A DNA stretch of 64,000 nucleotides from assembly GCF_000378145.1 (NCBI RefSeq), contig NZ_KB899277.1, positions 248,001 through 312,000 of the forward strand. Reading direction: 5' to 3'. The notes under the pieces are model-generated. The model saw only the letters and a list, made by a program, of their open reading frames with translations. It did no database searches and was not told the DNA's origin. This document shows, piece after piece, positions 9,354-16,348 of this stretch (the first letter of the stretch is position 1; each line of letters begins with the position of its first letter). Source of the stretch: Saccharibacillus kuerlensis DSM 22868 (GTDB lineage Bacteria; Bacillota; Bacilli; Paenibacillales; Paenibacillaceae). Made by a program: the position numbers and the translations under genes.

Positions 9354-9833
9354 TTAATTTGAAAGCTTCAGCTCCATCGGCTCCGAACATATCGTATAGC
9401 CGTTTTTTGTATAAAAGGCTTCGCCCCGCTTGTCCGGCCACACCAAGATAAAGTCATGCTCCAGCTCTCTCGACCATTTTTCAATAACTTGAGTCAGCCG
9501 ACTTGCGATGCCCAATCCCCGATGCTTGGGACGGGTATACACATTGGTCATATAAATAAAAGACTTGGTCATGCGGCCGGGACAGGGAACTTTCCGGACC
9601 ACTTCCAGATAGGCATGCGAAACGATCTCATTTCCGTACTCCGCAACCCATAGCACCCAATGCTCCGAACCGATCACTTCCTCCAGAAACTCATGCATTT
9701 CATCGGTGTAATCGCGTTTCTGTTCATCTGTAATTCTCAATTCAGGATGATTCTCCAGCGTTGAATCGTAACGCATTTCGGCCAGCTGCGCAATATCGTC
9801 GATTTCGGCCGTGCGCATGATCAATTCGCTCAT
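9354..9833 (-). CDS. GNAT N-acetyltransferase
   Basis: A 159-residue GNAT protein. The substrate strand SFIYMTNVYTRPKHRGLGIASRLTQVIEKW at about residues 90-118 contains the acetyl-CoA loop RGLGIA. The C-terminus FYTKNGYTICSEPMELKLSN matches the usual final strand of the fold. The N-terminal half DIAQLAEMRYDSTLEN and DEMHEFLEE resembles uncharacterised Firmicute acetyltransferases. Start is taken at the ATG at 9833, with GGGAG eight bases upstream; the in-frame TTG at 9869 has no ribosome site. Substrate is not predictable. Confidence 0.85.
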   Translation of the reverse strand: MSELIMRTAEIDDIAQLAEMRYDSTLENHPELRITDEQKRDYTDEMHEFLEEVIGSEHWVLWVAEYGNEIVSHAYLEVVRKVPCPGRMTKSFIYMTNVYTRPKHRGLGIASRLTQVIEKWSRELEHDFILVWPDKRGEAFYTKNGYTICSEPMELKLSN

Positions 9834-10004
9834 TGTATTCGCTCCCGTCTGTTGTGGGTTGCCTGCCAAAGGTCTATCGGACTATCAGCAATCTTCATTC
9901 TACTAAAATTCCGTTTATTAGGCAAAAAGGATTCTGCTGGAGGAATCAGGGTGATCTCTAACGAACTTAGGCCTCTCTGTGCGCAAATTTGAAATCCCGA
10001 TACA

Positions 10005-10041
10005 AAAAACCGATGCCCTTAACAATGGCATCGGTTTTTTG
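10005..10041. terminator. Bidirectional terminator
   Basis: A perfect 14-bp stem AAAAAACCGATGCC/GGCATCGGTTTTTT with a 9-base loop, downstream of the small acidic protein gene on the minus strand. Confidence 0.85.
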
Positions 10042-10079
10042 CATGACGTGCTGTAAATAGGCTGACTATACAGCCAGCA

Positions 10080-10238
10080 TTATTTTCCGTCTGTGTCGCC
10101 GTCCGCTTTTGGAGAAGTGTCATTTGCCCATTCGTCCGCTTGCGTCTCGACATTTGCGCCTTTTTCTTTTCTTTCTTTTTCCATCAGCGTATCTTCGCCG
10201 GCACTTTGTTGATTCGGATCTTGGTTTTGATCTGTCAT
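10080..10238 (-). CDS. Small acidic hydrophilic protein, unknown
   Basis: A 52-residue protein with no membrane segment, rich in D, E, N, Q and K and ending in a KADGDTDGK tail. The composition suggests an unstructured, soluble protein, comparable to small spore- or stress-related hydrophilic proteins, but no family was recognised. The ATG at 10238 has a clear GAGGAGG site seven bases upstream and a strong terminator follows the stop, so it looks like a genuine single-gene unit. The open frame continues upstream to 10415 but has no ribosome site there and would run into the ABC ATPase gene. Confidence 0.65.
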   Translation of the reverse strand: MTDQNQDPNQQSAGEDTLMEKERKEKGANVETQADEWANDTSPKADGDTDGK

Positions 10239-10371
10239 GTTGGTTTCCTCCTCAGCGTGTTCTAATTTATTGTTGCTCAACATCCTATCATTACCCGCTG
10301 GAGCGAGAGACAAACACTTTTTTAGTAACCTTGCCTGCTGACCGGCCGTACACATTGAGCAAGGATTTCCC

Positions 10372-11151
10372 TCAGCGCACGGAAAGCCAGGCTCGACCAT
10401 TGCGCCAATCGACACCTACCGGCATCTCGAAAAAGTCGGACAAATTCTCATCCTGCAGCACATCTTGCGATCGTCCCTTGGCGAATATTCGGCCGCGACG
10501 AATAAGCAGCGAATGCGAAAATACAGCGGATATTTCTTCTGTATGGTGCGTTACCAGCAGCAAAGTCGGTGCATCGGGCCTTGAAGCTAGCCGATTGATG
10601 CTCTGCAGCAGCGCTTCCCGAGAAATGAAGTCCAATCCGTTGCTGGCTTCGTCCAAAATCAGCAGTTTAGGCGACGCCATCAGTGCACGGGCAATCAGCA
10701 GCTTCTGCTTTTCTCCCTGCGAACAGGTCTGATAAGTACGCCCAAGCAGATGTGAACACCCTAAATCCTGCATCAGCTCTTCAGCTCTCTGTCGGTCTTG
10801 ACTCTCGATCTGTGCATAGAGACCAATCGAAGCGTGACGGCCGCTGACAACGATATCGAGCGCCTGCTCGTTTGGACGAATCTTCTCCTGCAGCGAAGAA
10901 CTGACCCAACCGATCGATTTACGCAGTTCACGCAGATCAATCGTACCAAATTTATGGCCGAGCACAGAGATTTCACCGCTTGACGGCCACATGTAGCCAT
11001 TGATCATGTTGAGAATACTTGTCTTTCCTGAGCCGTTAAGGCCCAGAACTGCCCAGTGCTGGCCCGCTTCGACAGTCCATTCGATATCCTGCAAAATGGT
11101 TTGTTCCCCACGTCTCCAGGAAACGTTTTTCAATTCAATTACCGCTGCCAC
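10372..11151 (-). CDS. ABC transporter ATP-binding protein, YlmA-like
   Basis: A 259-residue ATPase subunit. Walker A is GLNGSGKTS at about residues 37-45, the Q-loop lies in GWVSSSLQEK, the signature is CSQGEKQK (LSGGQ equivalent) near residue 143, Walker B is LLILDEASNGLD near 163-174 and the switch histidine is in LLVTHHTEEI. The arrangement and length match the YlmA/molybdate-type ModF-like single ATPases. No permease gene is adjacent, so the partner is encoded elsewhere or the protein has a non-transport role. Start is GTG at 11151, nine bases after AAAGGAGG. It slightly precedes the small acidic protein gene on the same strand. Confidence 0.85.
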   Translation of the reverse strand: MAAVIELKNVSWRRGEQTILQDIEWTVEAGQHWAVLGLNGSGKTSILNMINGYMWPSSGEISVLGHKFGTIDLRELRKSIGWVSSSLQEKIRPNEQALDIVVSGRHASIGLYAQIESQDRQRAEELMQDLGCSHLLGRTYQTCSQGEKQKLLIARALMASPKLLILDEASNGLDFISREALLQSINRLASRPDAPTLLLVTHHTEEISAVFSHSLLIRRGRIFAKGRSQDVLQDENLSDFFEMPVGVDWRNGRAWLSVR

Positions 11152-11231
11152 TTTCTTTCCTCCTTTAAAGCGTCGATTTTTTTATCGTAGCCTAAGAAGA
11201 AACGTTTTGCAAAGTGTAGTGTACAACGCAA

Positions 11232-11253
11232 AAAACCGCCGAGCGGCGGTTTT
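11232..11253 (-). terminator. Terminator
   Basis: Perfect 9-bp stem AAAACCGCC/GGCGGTTTT with a GAGC loop, 19 bp after the stop of the histidine phosphatase gene. Confidence 0.8.
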
Positions 11254-11271
11254 GATAGAAGATATAAATGC

Positions 11272-11886
11272 TTAACTGCGCAGATGCTCCTGAGCGTTCG
11301 TAAACACAATACGCTTGCGCGAACCTTCGATTCGCCACAGATGAATTCCGGTATCCCCGGTAGCCAGTGACAGTTCGGTATGAAACGGCAGATTCAGCAG
11401 ACTTTGAAACAGCATATTGATCATTCCCCCATGCGAAACGATACAAATCCGGTGCAGATCGGACTTGTTCCGATGCACAAACAGCAGTCTCGTTAGAAAG
11501 TCTTCCGCACGTGCACGAAATTGAATTTCCGACTCCGTATCGGCAAACGTATCGTAAGGCTGTCTGCCGGAGGGCGGAAGCGGATAACGCAGCCGTGCTT
11601 CCTCACGCTTGAGGCCAGCCAGAAGCCCATTATTCCATTCCATTAACGCTTCGTCATAAGCGACCATGAGCTTGCATTCCTGGGCGATCGCTTCCGCCGT
11701 ACGCGCGGCTCTCTTCAGCGGACTTGCCAAAATCTGATGTGGACGATATCGCTTGGCAATCCAGGCTGCGGCAAGCCCGGCTTGCCGTTCGCCGAGCGGC
11801 GTCAATTCAAAGTCCGCCCGGCCTTCATGACGGTCTTCAAGATCCGCCTGCGACTCGCCATGCCGCACGACCAACAATTCTATCAT
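11272..11886 (-). CDS. Histidine phosphatase family protein (phosphoglycerate mutase-like)
   Basis: A 204-residue cytoplasmic phosphatase. The catalytic RHGES motif is at residues 8-12, LTPLGERQA follows at about 29, the second arginine lies in SPLKRAARTAEAIA, the acid residue in EWNNG, and the closing histidine in IVSHGGMINML near residue 163. These enzymes use a phosphohistidine intermediate on phosphosugars, cofactors or nucleotides; the exact substrate is unknown. It is one of two such genes in this window (the other at 15470-16030). It has its own terminator and no same-strand neighbour close upstream. Confidence 0.88.
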   Translation of the reverse strand: MIELLVVRHGESQADLEDRHEGRADFELTPLGERQAGLAAAWIAKRYRPHQILASPLKRAARTAEAIAQECKLMVAYDEALMEWNNGLLAGLKREEARLRYPLPPSGRQPYDTFADTESEIQFRARAEDFLTRLLFVHRNKSDLHRICIVSHGGMINMLFQSLLNLPFHTELSLATGDTGIHLWRIEGSRKRIVFTNAQEHLRS

Positions 11887-12075
11887 TCTACTTTATCCCC
11901 CCATGTTTGCTTTTAGATTATCGGTTATGTTCATTTTCGGCCTTTTTCCAAGCTTGTTCAATCGGCAGATTCTATCATGAATTTTTCAGGTACTGTTTTT
12001 AAATTATAGGAATAGCCAGCATTTAGATCATGTTCGGACTAGTGATACAAAAACTTCTGCCTCTTGAAGCTGCAA

Positions 12076-12153
12076 AAGGGACCGTTCCCGAAATGGGCAG
12101 TCCCTTAGTTGAAAGTCGGCAAGGTCTTATGAGCTCGAATATCGACCTTGCCG
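12076..12153 (-). terminator. Tandem hairpins downstream of the HD-GYP gene
   Basis: Two stem-loops follow the HD-GYP stop codon. The nearer one pairs CGGCAAGGTC (12117-12126) with GACCTTGCCG (12144-12153). The farther one pairs AAGGGAC (12076-12082) with GTCCCTT (12100-12106), with a CCC/GGG inner stem and a short minus-strand TTTT. The second is the better terminator; the first may be an RNA-stability element. Confidence 0.6.
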
Positions 12154-12163
12154 CAAACGTTAT

Positions 12164-13192
12164 TCAAATAAAAACCTCTTCGACAATTAAACTCCGCTCC
12201 CGCGACAAATCATAAAATTGATTGCCTACCTGGACAAGAGGCTTAAAAATATCTGAAGGGTTGTTAAGAATAATCGTTCCGATCTCTCCGCTGTTCAATC
12301 GTACACCTTTGCCGAGCAAATTGGACATCAAATGCTGGACAAGTGCCTGAACCGGCCTTTCATTTAACTTACCAAAGCCCAATTCATGTACTTCCCGCAA
12401 AATATCAAGCAGCGGGCGCTTGGGTTGTCCTCTTTTGCTTTCTGACAACCCTAAATATGTATCGGCTACAGCCACGATTTGCGAATAAGGGTGGATGTCC
12501 TCCTTGGTTAGACCCAGCGGATAACCTGAACCATCCTCGCGTTCATGATGCTGCCAAGCGACCATAGCCGCTATCTCGTCTTCCATTGAATTTCGGATAA
12601 TGTCGTAACCGAATTTCGTATGTTTACGCAGTTCTTGCCTATCGTAATCCGTTAAATATTCCTCATGATTGCGGATTGCCGGAGAAACTTTGCTTTTTCC
12701 GATATCATGAAGATAACCAGCCCTGCTAATCGCATAACATTCTTCGCGCGAGTACCCCAGCCAGGTAGCTATATAGTAGGACAGCATGCCAACCTGCATC
12801 GAATGATTATACAAGCTAACGTCTTCCCGCTCCAATACAAGCAGCAAAGATACAATATCGCGATGTTCATCCACCGTCTGAAGCAGCGGCTCCAACTGCA
12901 GATCCACCGATCGTTCTTCAAATTCACCATTGGTCAGCGCTTCAAGGAAAATAGACTGATAACCACGAATTGCAAGATCGATATGACTTTGCATGGCTGC
13001 GCTGAGTACACCCATTCCCGTCTGCGAAGTGCGGGGCTCAATCTCAACGTAATCGATCCTGTGACGATTCAACAGGTCGGTCTCTTCGACCTTGACCGCT
13101 GTACCTTTCGGCAGCACGTGCAGTCCCATTGGACTAAATGCGTCCTCTCTTAACCTATCGCCGTACTGAAGATCTGTTACATGGATTCGCAA
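12164..13192 (-). CDS. HD-GYP domain protein, candidate cyclic di-GMP phosphodiesterase
   Basis: A 342-residue protein. The first 110 residues are a receptor-like region of unknown ligand. The HD-GYP core follows: HSMQVGMLSYYIATW, the HD pair in GYLHDIGKSKV (about residues 163-173), HTKFGYDIIRNS, and WQHHEREDGSGYPLGL, which carries the GYP-type signature. Such proteins hydrolyse cyclic di-GMP to pGpG or GMP, lowering its level; the window also encodes a membrane diguanylate cyclase at 55923. There is no membrane segment or REC domain. The gene is divergent from the BKACE gene across a 279-bp AT-rich gap that must hold both promoters. Confidence 0.88.
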   Translation of the reverse strand: MRIHVTDLQYGDRLREDAFSPMGLHVLPKGTAVKVEETDLLNRHRIDYVEIEPRTSQTGMGVLSAAMQSHIDLAIRGYQSIFLEALTNGEFEERSVDLQLEPLLQTVDEHRDIVSLLLVLEREDVSLYNHSMQVGMLSYYIATWLGYSREECYAISRAGYLHDIGKSKVSPAIRNHEEYLTDYDRQELRKHTKFGYDIIRNSMEDEIAAMVAWQHHEREDGSGYPLGLTKEDIHPYSQIVAVADTYLGLSESKRGQPKRPLLDILREVHELGFGKLNERPVQALVQHLMSNLLGKGVRLNSGEIGTIILNNPSDIFKPLVQVGNQFYDLSRERSLIVEEVFI

Positions 13193-13471
13193 TGGACCAC
13201 CCTCCCAAAGTACTTACAAATTTCCTCTTTAAAAGAAATATCGGACATGAATCCTTTTTTATTAGAAAGCAAGCAGTAAAGACGACTTTAGTTGGGTAAA
13301 AAAGCGTAGAAATAAGGCCAAACACCTACTTTCAATTTTATAATTTTGTAATTATATGGTTATATAAAATTGGAATTCATTATTAATTATCTCTAAAGAA
13401 ACCGCTCTCACTTTCCGATAATTGGAATATACCAGGAAGCGATTTTATGCTTTAAAAAAGGAGAATTCTAA

Positions 13472-14191
13472 ATGCTTCAAGCCTGTCTTAACGGATCTCG
13501 AAATCGGAACGACCATCCGGCCATCCCATTCACATCGGAAGAAATCGCGATCGATGCCGAAAAAGTGGTTCGTGCCGGAGCGGCTGAACTTCATATCCAT
13601 GTTCGCGACGAACAAGGCAGCGAAAGTCTTGAGGCGATCGACGTTGCACGTACGCTTCTGGCTGTACGCGAGCGGGTCTCCGGTATTCCAATCGGTATTT
13701 CCACCGTTCGATCCATTGTACCTGACAGTGGAGCCAGAATGCAGCTTATGCGGTCTTGGAAGGTGCTCCCCGATTACGTCTCGATCAATATCCGTGAACC
13801 GGATGCCGAATGGATTATTGCGACAGCGCTTTCTTTAGGAATCGACGTAGAAGCCGGTCTCTGTTCCGAAGCGGATGCGGAACGTTTTGCGGCTATGCCC
13901 GGCTGCGAAGCGTGCCTGAGAATATTGGTCGGCATCCATGAGCCTGACTCCGGCCGGGAATCCGCAGCCGTTCGGCAAATCCAGCGTGTGCTGAAGCGGG
14001 TCGGATGCACTCTGCCCATTCTACTTCATGGCTCGGAGAGAACGATGTGGTCAATGTACATAGAAGCCATGCTCCAAGGGTTCGGCGGCCGAATCGGCTT
14101 GGAAGACGGCAGCATGCTGCTGTCCGGTATTACGGCCAAAGATAATGAAGAACTGGTCCAGACAGCCAAATTGATTGAAGGACGCTTTTAA
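13472..14191 (+). CDS. BKACE / 3-keto-5-aminohexanoate cleavage family enzyme, short form
   Basis: A 239-residue TIM-barrel enzyme of the beta-keto acid cleavage family (former DUF849). Visible motifs: ACLNGSRNRNDHP at the N-terminus, the zinc-binding HIHVRD with histidines 41 and 43, LPDYVSINIREPDAEW, ILLHGSERTMW and the GRIGLED loop near residue 210. Family members condense a beta-keto acid with acetyl-CoA to give acetoacetate and a CoA ester; the founding enzyme acts in lysine fermentation. This copy is shorter than the canonical enzymes (about 270-310 residues) and has no kdd/kce/kal neighbours, so the substrate is likely different. ATG at 13472 follows AAGGAG. Confidence 0.8.
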   Translation: MLQACLNGSRNRNDHPAIPFTSEEIAIDAEKVVRAGAAELHIHVRDEQGSESLEAIDVARTLLAVRERVSGIPIGISTVRSIVPDSGARMQLMRSWKVLPDYVSINIREPDAEWIIATALSLGIDVEAGLCSEADAERFAAMPGCEACLRILVGIHEPDSGRESAAVRQIQRVLKRVGCTLPILLHGSERTMWSMYIEAMLQGFGGRIGLEDGSMLLSGITAKDNEELVQTAKLIEGRF

Positions 14192-14230
14192 AAAAGCCCT
14201 GCATTCCCGGTAACGGGAAGCAGGTCTTTT
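14192..14230. terminator. Bidirectional terminator
   Basis: AAAAGCCCTGC (14192-14202) pairs with GCAGGTCTTTT (14220-14230), with inner TTCCCG/CGGGAA. It starts one base after the BKACE stop codon. Confidence 0.8.
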
Positions 14231-14249
14231 CAAAAAGTATTATTGCCGA

Positions 14250-14577
14250 TTATTCGTTGATATTGCCGGAATGCTTCAGACGCTTCGCAAATCCCTTGAA
14301 TTCATTTGCTGAAATCCCCGGCGCAAATTCCTTGTCAAGCGCAGGAATTTCGGGAATCGATACGCCTTTCGGGGCGTCGGCTTGAGCCAATACCGGAGCA
14401 GCCAGCAATCATTTTTTGATTGATTCATGAACGAAGAACGAGAAGAATTTCTCTACGTAGGACTGTATCCATACCGCCAGAATGATTGGAATGACTGAAG
14501 TCGTGTGCGTAACGGGTACGTTATTGCCGATCACAGCTTGGAATTGACCACCGCCTATTGAGACAATCGGCCTATTC
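14250..14577 (-). pseudogene. Remnant of a PTS sugar permease EIIC domain
   Basis: Minus-strand reading from 14577 gives an open stretch whose centre, HTTSVIPIILAVWIQSYVEK followed by FFSFFVHESIKK, is clearly the final membrane helix region of a glucoside/sucrose/trehalose-type EIIC domain. A TGA at 14409-14411 ends it. The same frame then continues another 53 codons (LLAAPVLAQADAPKG through to a TAA at 14250-14252), a Pro/Ala-rich tail that I do not recognise. There is no start codon with a ribosome site and the remaining 400 or so residues of a permease are absent. It begins exactly at the stop codon of the membrane-protein gene at 14576, suggesting deletion of the rest. Confidence 0.7.
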
Positions 14578-14971
14578 AAGAGCGAACCTCTTTCATTGTC
14601 GGGATGTCTTCTGCTCCTGCCGCAAGCGGCTTGTCTACAGTAAGAAGCGTCCGCTTTGTCTCTTCACCGTCGGCAGGAGACTGGGTTGGCGCTGACATTC
14701 CGGCACCGACCCTCTCTGTACGGAAGTATTCGACAGCCAAAATCAACAGTCCGATTACTAATATCAGGATTCCAACAGCAAACGGCAGTCCCAACGCCAT
14801 ACTTTGCTGCAAATCTGCTTCATAAGGTCCGTCTCCGAAAATGGCATACCATATCCGAGTTCCTTCCCAAGTAGACATGTTAGGAACAAATATCGCGGCT
14901 GCGATAAAAATACATCCGATCATCCATGCGCCGACCAATGTTAATACACAGCCGATCAAGGTCTTCCTCAT
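14576..14971 (-). CDS. Two-helix membrane protein, unknown
   Basis: A 131-residue integral membrane protein with hydrophobic segments at about residues 5-30 and 62-84, an extracytoplasmic loop containing a WYAIFGDGPYEADLQQ stretch, and a hydrophilic C-terminal tail rich in Ala, Thr and Glu. No family was recognised. The ATG follows a G-rich ribosome site (GGGG, eight bases). It lies 58 bp downstream of the DUF2809 gene on the same strand and may be the last member of a three-gene unit with the histidine phosphatase. Directly after its stop lies a decayed PTS permease. Confidence 0.6.
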   Translation of the reverse strand: MRKTLIGCVLTLVGAWMIGCIFIAAAIFVPNMSTWEGTRIWYAIFGDGPYEADLQQSMALGLPFAVGILILVIGLLILAVEYFRTERVGAGMSAPTQSPADGEETKRTLLTVDKPLAAGAEDIPTMKEVRS

Positions 14972-15029
14972 CGTTCGTCCCCCTTCCCTTTTGCAAGCTT
15001 TCCCAAATCCAAGATTCCCCGTTCGTTCT

Positions 15030-15473
15030 TCACTTCTGACGATTTAATCGGCGCAGCAGAGAAAGAACCGTTATATCCACTGCCAATGCCCCAGCAATTC
15101 CGGCTGCATAACGTGCCAAATCCGCAGTCAAAAATCCTTGGCCCAGCATCAATGCACCTAACGTCGAATCACGAATCTCATTAATCCAATCCGCCCGGTA
15201 CAGCTGGCTGAATTCGATCGTGAAACTTAAGGCCAATGCAGCTATGGCACACACGAACAGGCTCCGATCAGGCAGCAGCAGACGAAACAGCAGATAGAGC
15301 ATAGCCGCCCACAATGCATCTCCCGTATGAACGGCCAGAAATCCGGGCAGTTCCAAGCCATAAGTCCGCGAAGCAAGACCCAACAGCATGACAATGACCA
15401 CAGCGGTTAGATAAGCGGCTCGTCTGCGCCCATAAAAGCGCCGCCGATGTCGGCGTTTGCGATCGCCCCTCAT
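15030..15473 (-). CDS. DUF2809 family membrane protein
   Basis: A 147-residue membrane protein with four hydrophobic segments. It starts with a very basic leader (RKRRHRRRFYGRRR) and shows the family phrases ELPGFLAVHTGDALWAAMLY, EFSQLYRADWINEIR and LGALMLGQGFLTADLARYAAG, which define the DUF2809 group. The function of the family is unknown. Its ATG overlaps the stop codon of the preceding histidine phosphatase by the ATGA arrangement (15470-15473), so the two are translationally coupled. Confidence 0.85.
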   Translation of the reverse strand: MRGDRKRRHRRRFYGRRRAAYLTAVVIVMLLGLASRTYGLELPGFLAVHTGDALWAAMLYLLFRLLLPDRSLFVCAIAALALSFTIEFSQLYRADWINEIRDSTLGALMLGQGFLTADLARYAAGIAGALAVDITVLSLLRRLNRQK

Positions 15474-16030
15474 CTTCGTCCCGCCTCCGTATCGTATTCC
15501 ACAATCTCCGCGTGAGCCATATCACTTCGGCCAATAAGTGTGCCAAACAATGTACCATGCCCAGCAGCTATCACTTTCGAATAACCCGAGTAACGTTCCA
15601 GCACATTCTCAAGCCGGTTCAGAAGCATTTCCCGACTTTCCCACAGCTTGGTTTCTCCATTTGGATAGACGCCGCCGCAGCGGCTGTATTCATCGCGAAG
15701 TTCGCGCATCCGTTCTTCACTGTCATACTCGAATGTCAGATCCGGCTGCCATTCTCTCAGATCGTATTCGACCTTCAGTTCAAGATCCAGCCGCCTTGAT
15801 AGAATGCCTGCCGTTTGCATGGCCCGGGTGTACGGCGAAGAGAGAATCAACTCCGCTTCCCGCAGCCGTGAATCGCCCGAAGTTCTTTCTACCTGCCGTA
15901 CGCCTTCTTCCGTGAGCGGCACCAGATCTCGCCCGTTCCCTTTTAGCCGCAGCGGCTTATACGTATGCCAATCCGGCTCTCCATGCCGAATCAAATAGAA
16001 TACCGTCAATACTGATCTCACCTTTCCCAT
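15470..16030 (-). CDS. Histidine phosphatase family protein
   Basis: A 186-residue phosphoglycerate-mutase-like phosphatase. RHGEPDW is near residue 15-21, LTEEGVRQVE follows, the second arginine is in SPYTRAMQTAGIL, acidic residues in EWQPDL, and the closing histidine in IAAGHGTLFGTL near residue 155. The GHG in place of the more usual SHGG is seen in some branches. Substrate unknown. The ATG at 16030 is eight bases from GGAGG; an in-frame TTG at 16009 with an AAAGGTGAG site is a plausible alternative start that would place the catalytic motif nearer the N-terminus. It heads a unit with the DUF2809 gene. Confidence 0.82.
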   Translation of the reverse strand: MGKVRSVLTVFYLIRHGEPDWHTYKPLRLKGNGRDLVPLTEEGVRQVERTSGDSRLREAELILSSPYTRAMQTAGILSRRLDLELKVEYDLREWQPDLTFEYDSEERMRELRDEYSRCGGVYPNGETKLWESREMLLNRLENVLERYSGYSKVIAAGHGTLFGTLIGRSDMAHAEIVEYDTEAGRR

Positions 16031-16129
16031 CGGCACGGCCTCCGATTTCTACAATTCGACGCGGCCGATCTCCAGCGCATTTCTTCTGCCCCGCTAGGGC
16101 CTTACTATCACTCTACCTTTCTCCGTTCT

Positions 16130-16198
16130 AAAAAGGAAGCGTCGTTCGTCTCAAATGCCTGCTTGTTGAGACAGTTAGGTAGGCGACACCTCCTTTTT
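16130..16198. other. Long imperfect hairpin in a gene-free gap
   Basis: AAAAAGGA (16130-16137) pairs with TCCTTTTT (16191-16198), GTCG with CGAC further in, and an inner GTCTCAA/TTGAGAC stem lies at about 16148-16172. Both strands carry a T tract. No gene ends here, as the phosphatase at 16030 reads away and the alkaline phosphatase gene begins at 16349. It could be a leader attenuator or the end of a small RNA. Confidence 0.5.
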
Positions 16199-16201
16199 AC
16201 T

Positions 16202-16240
16202 TTATCACAATTTTTACATAACACTGATCTTGAGTTTACG
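16202..16240 (+). promoter_or_regulatory. Possible Pho box upstream of alkaline phosphatase
   Basis: TTATCA (16202), TTTACA (16213) and TTTACG (16235) lie at 11-bp multiples, resembling the TT(A/T/C)ACA repeats bound by PhoP in Bacillus. One repeat position (16224) does not match, and no clean -35 is present, which is usual for Pho promoters. Confidence 0.4.
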
Positions 16241-16348
16241 ATAAAGATATATACTTATTCATATGTTCAACTATTATTTTTCGCCAGCAGAATGGATTAA
16301 GCATGAATCTGTTGGAAAAAGATACATAATTTTAAGGAGGAAATTGAA

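Noticed and set aside
1-12000. Defence or toxin-antitoxin system among the clustered acetyltransferases
   Set aside because: The acetyltransferases are unpaired with DUF1778-type antitoxins, are separated by their own terminators and look like ordinary housekeeping enzymes.
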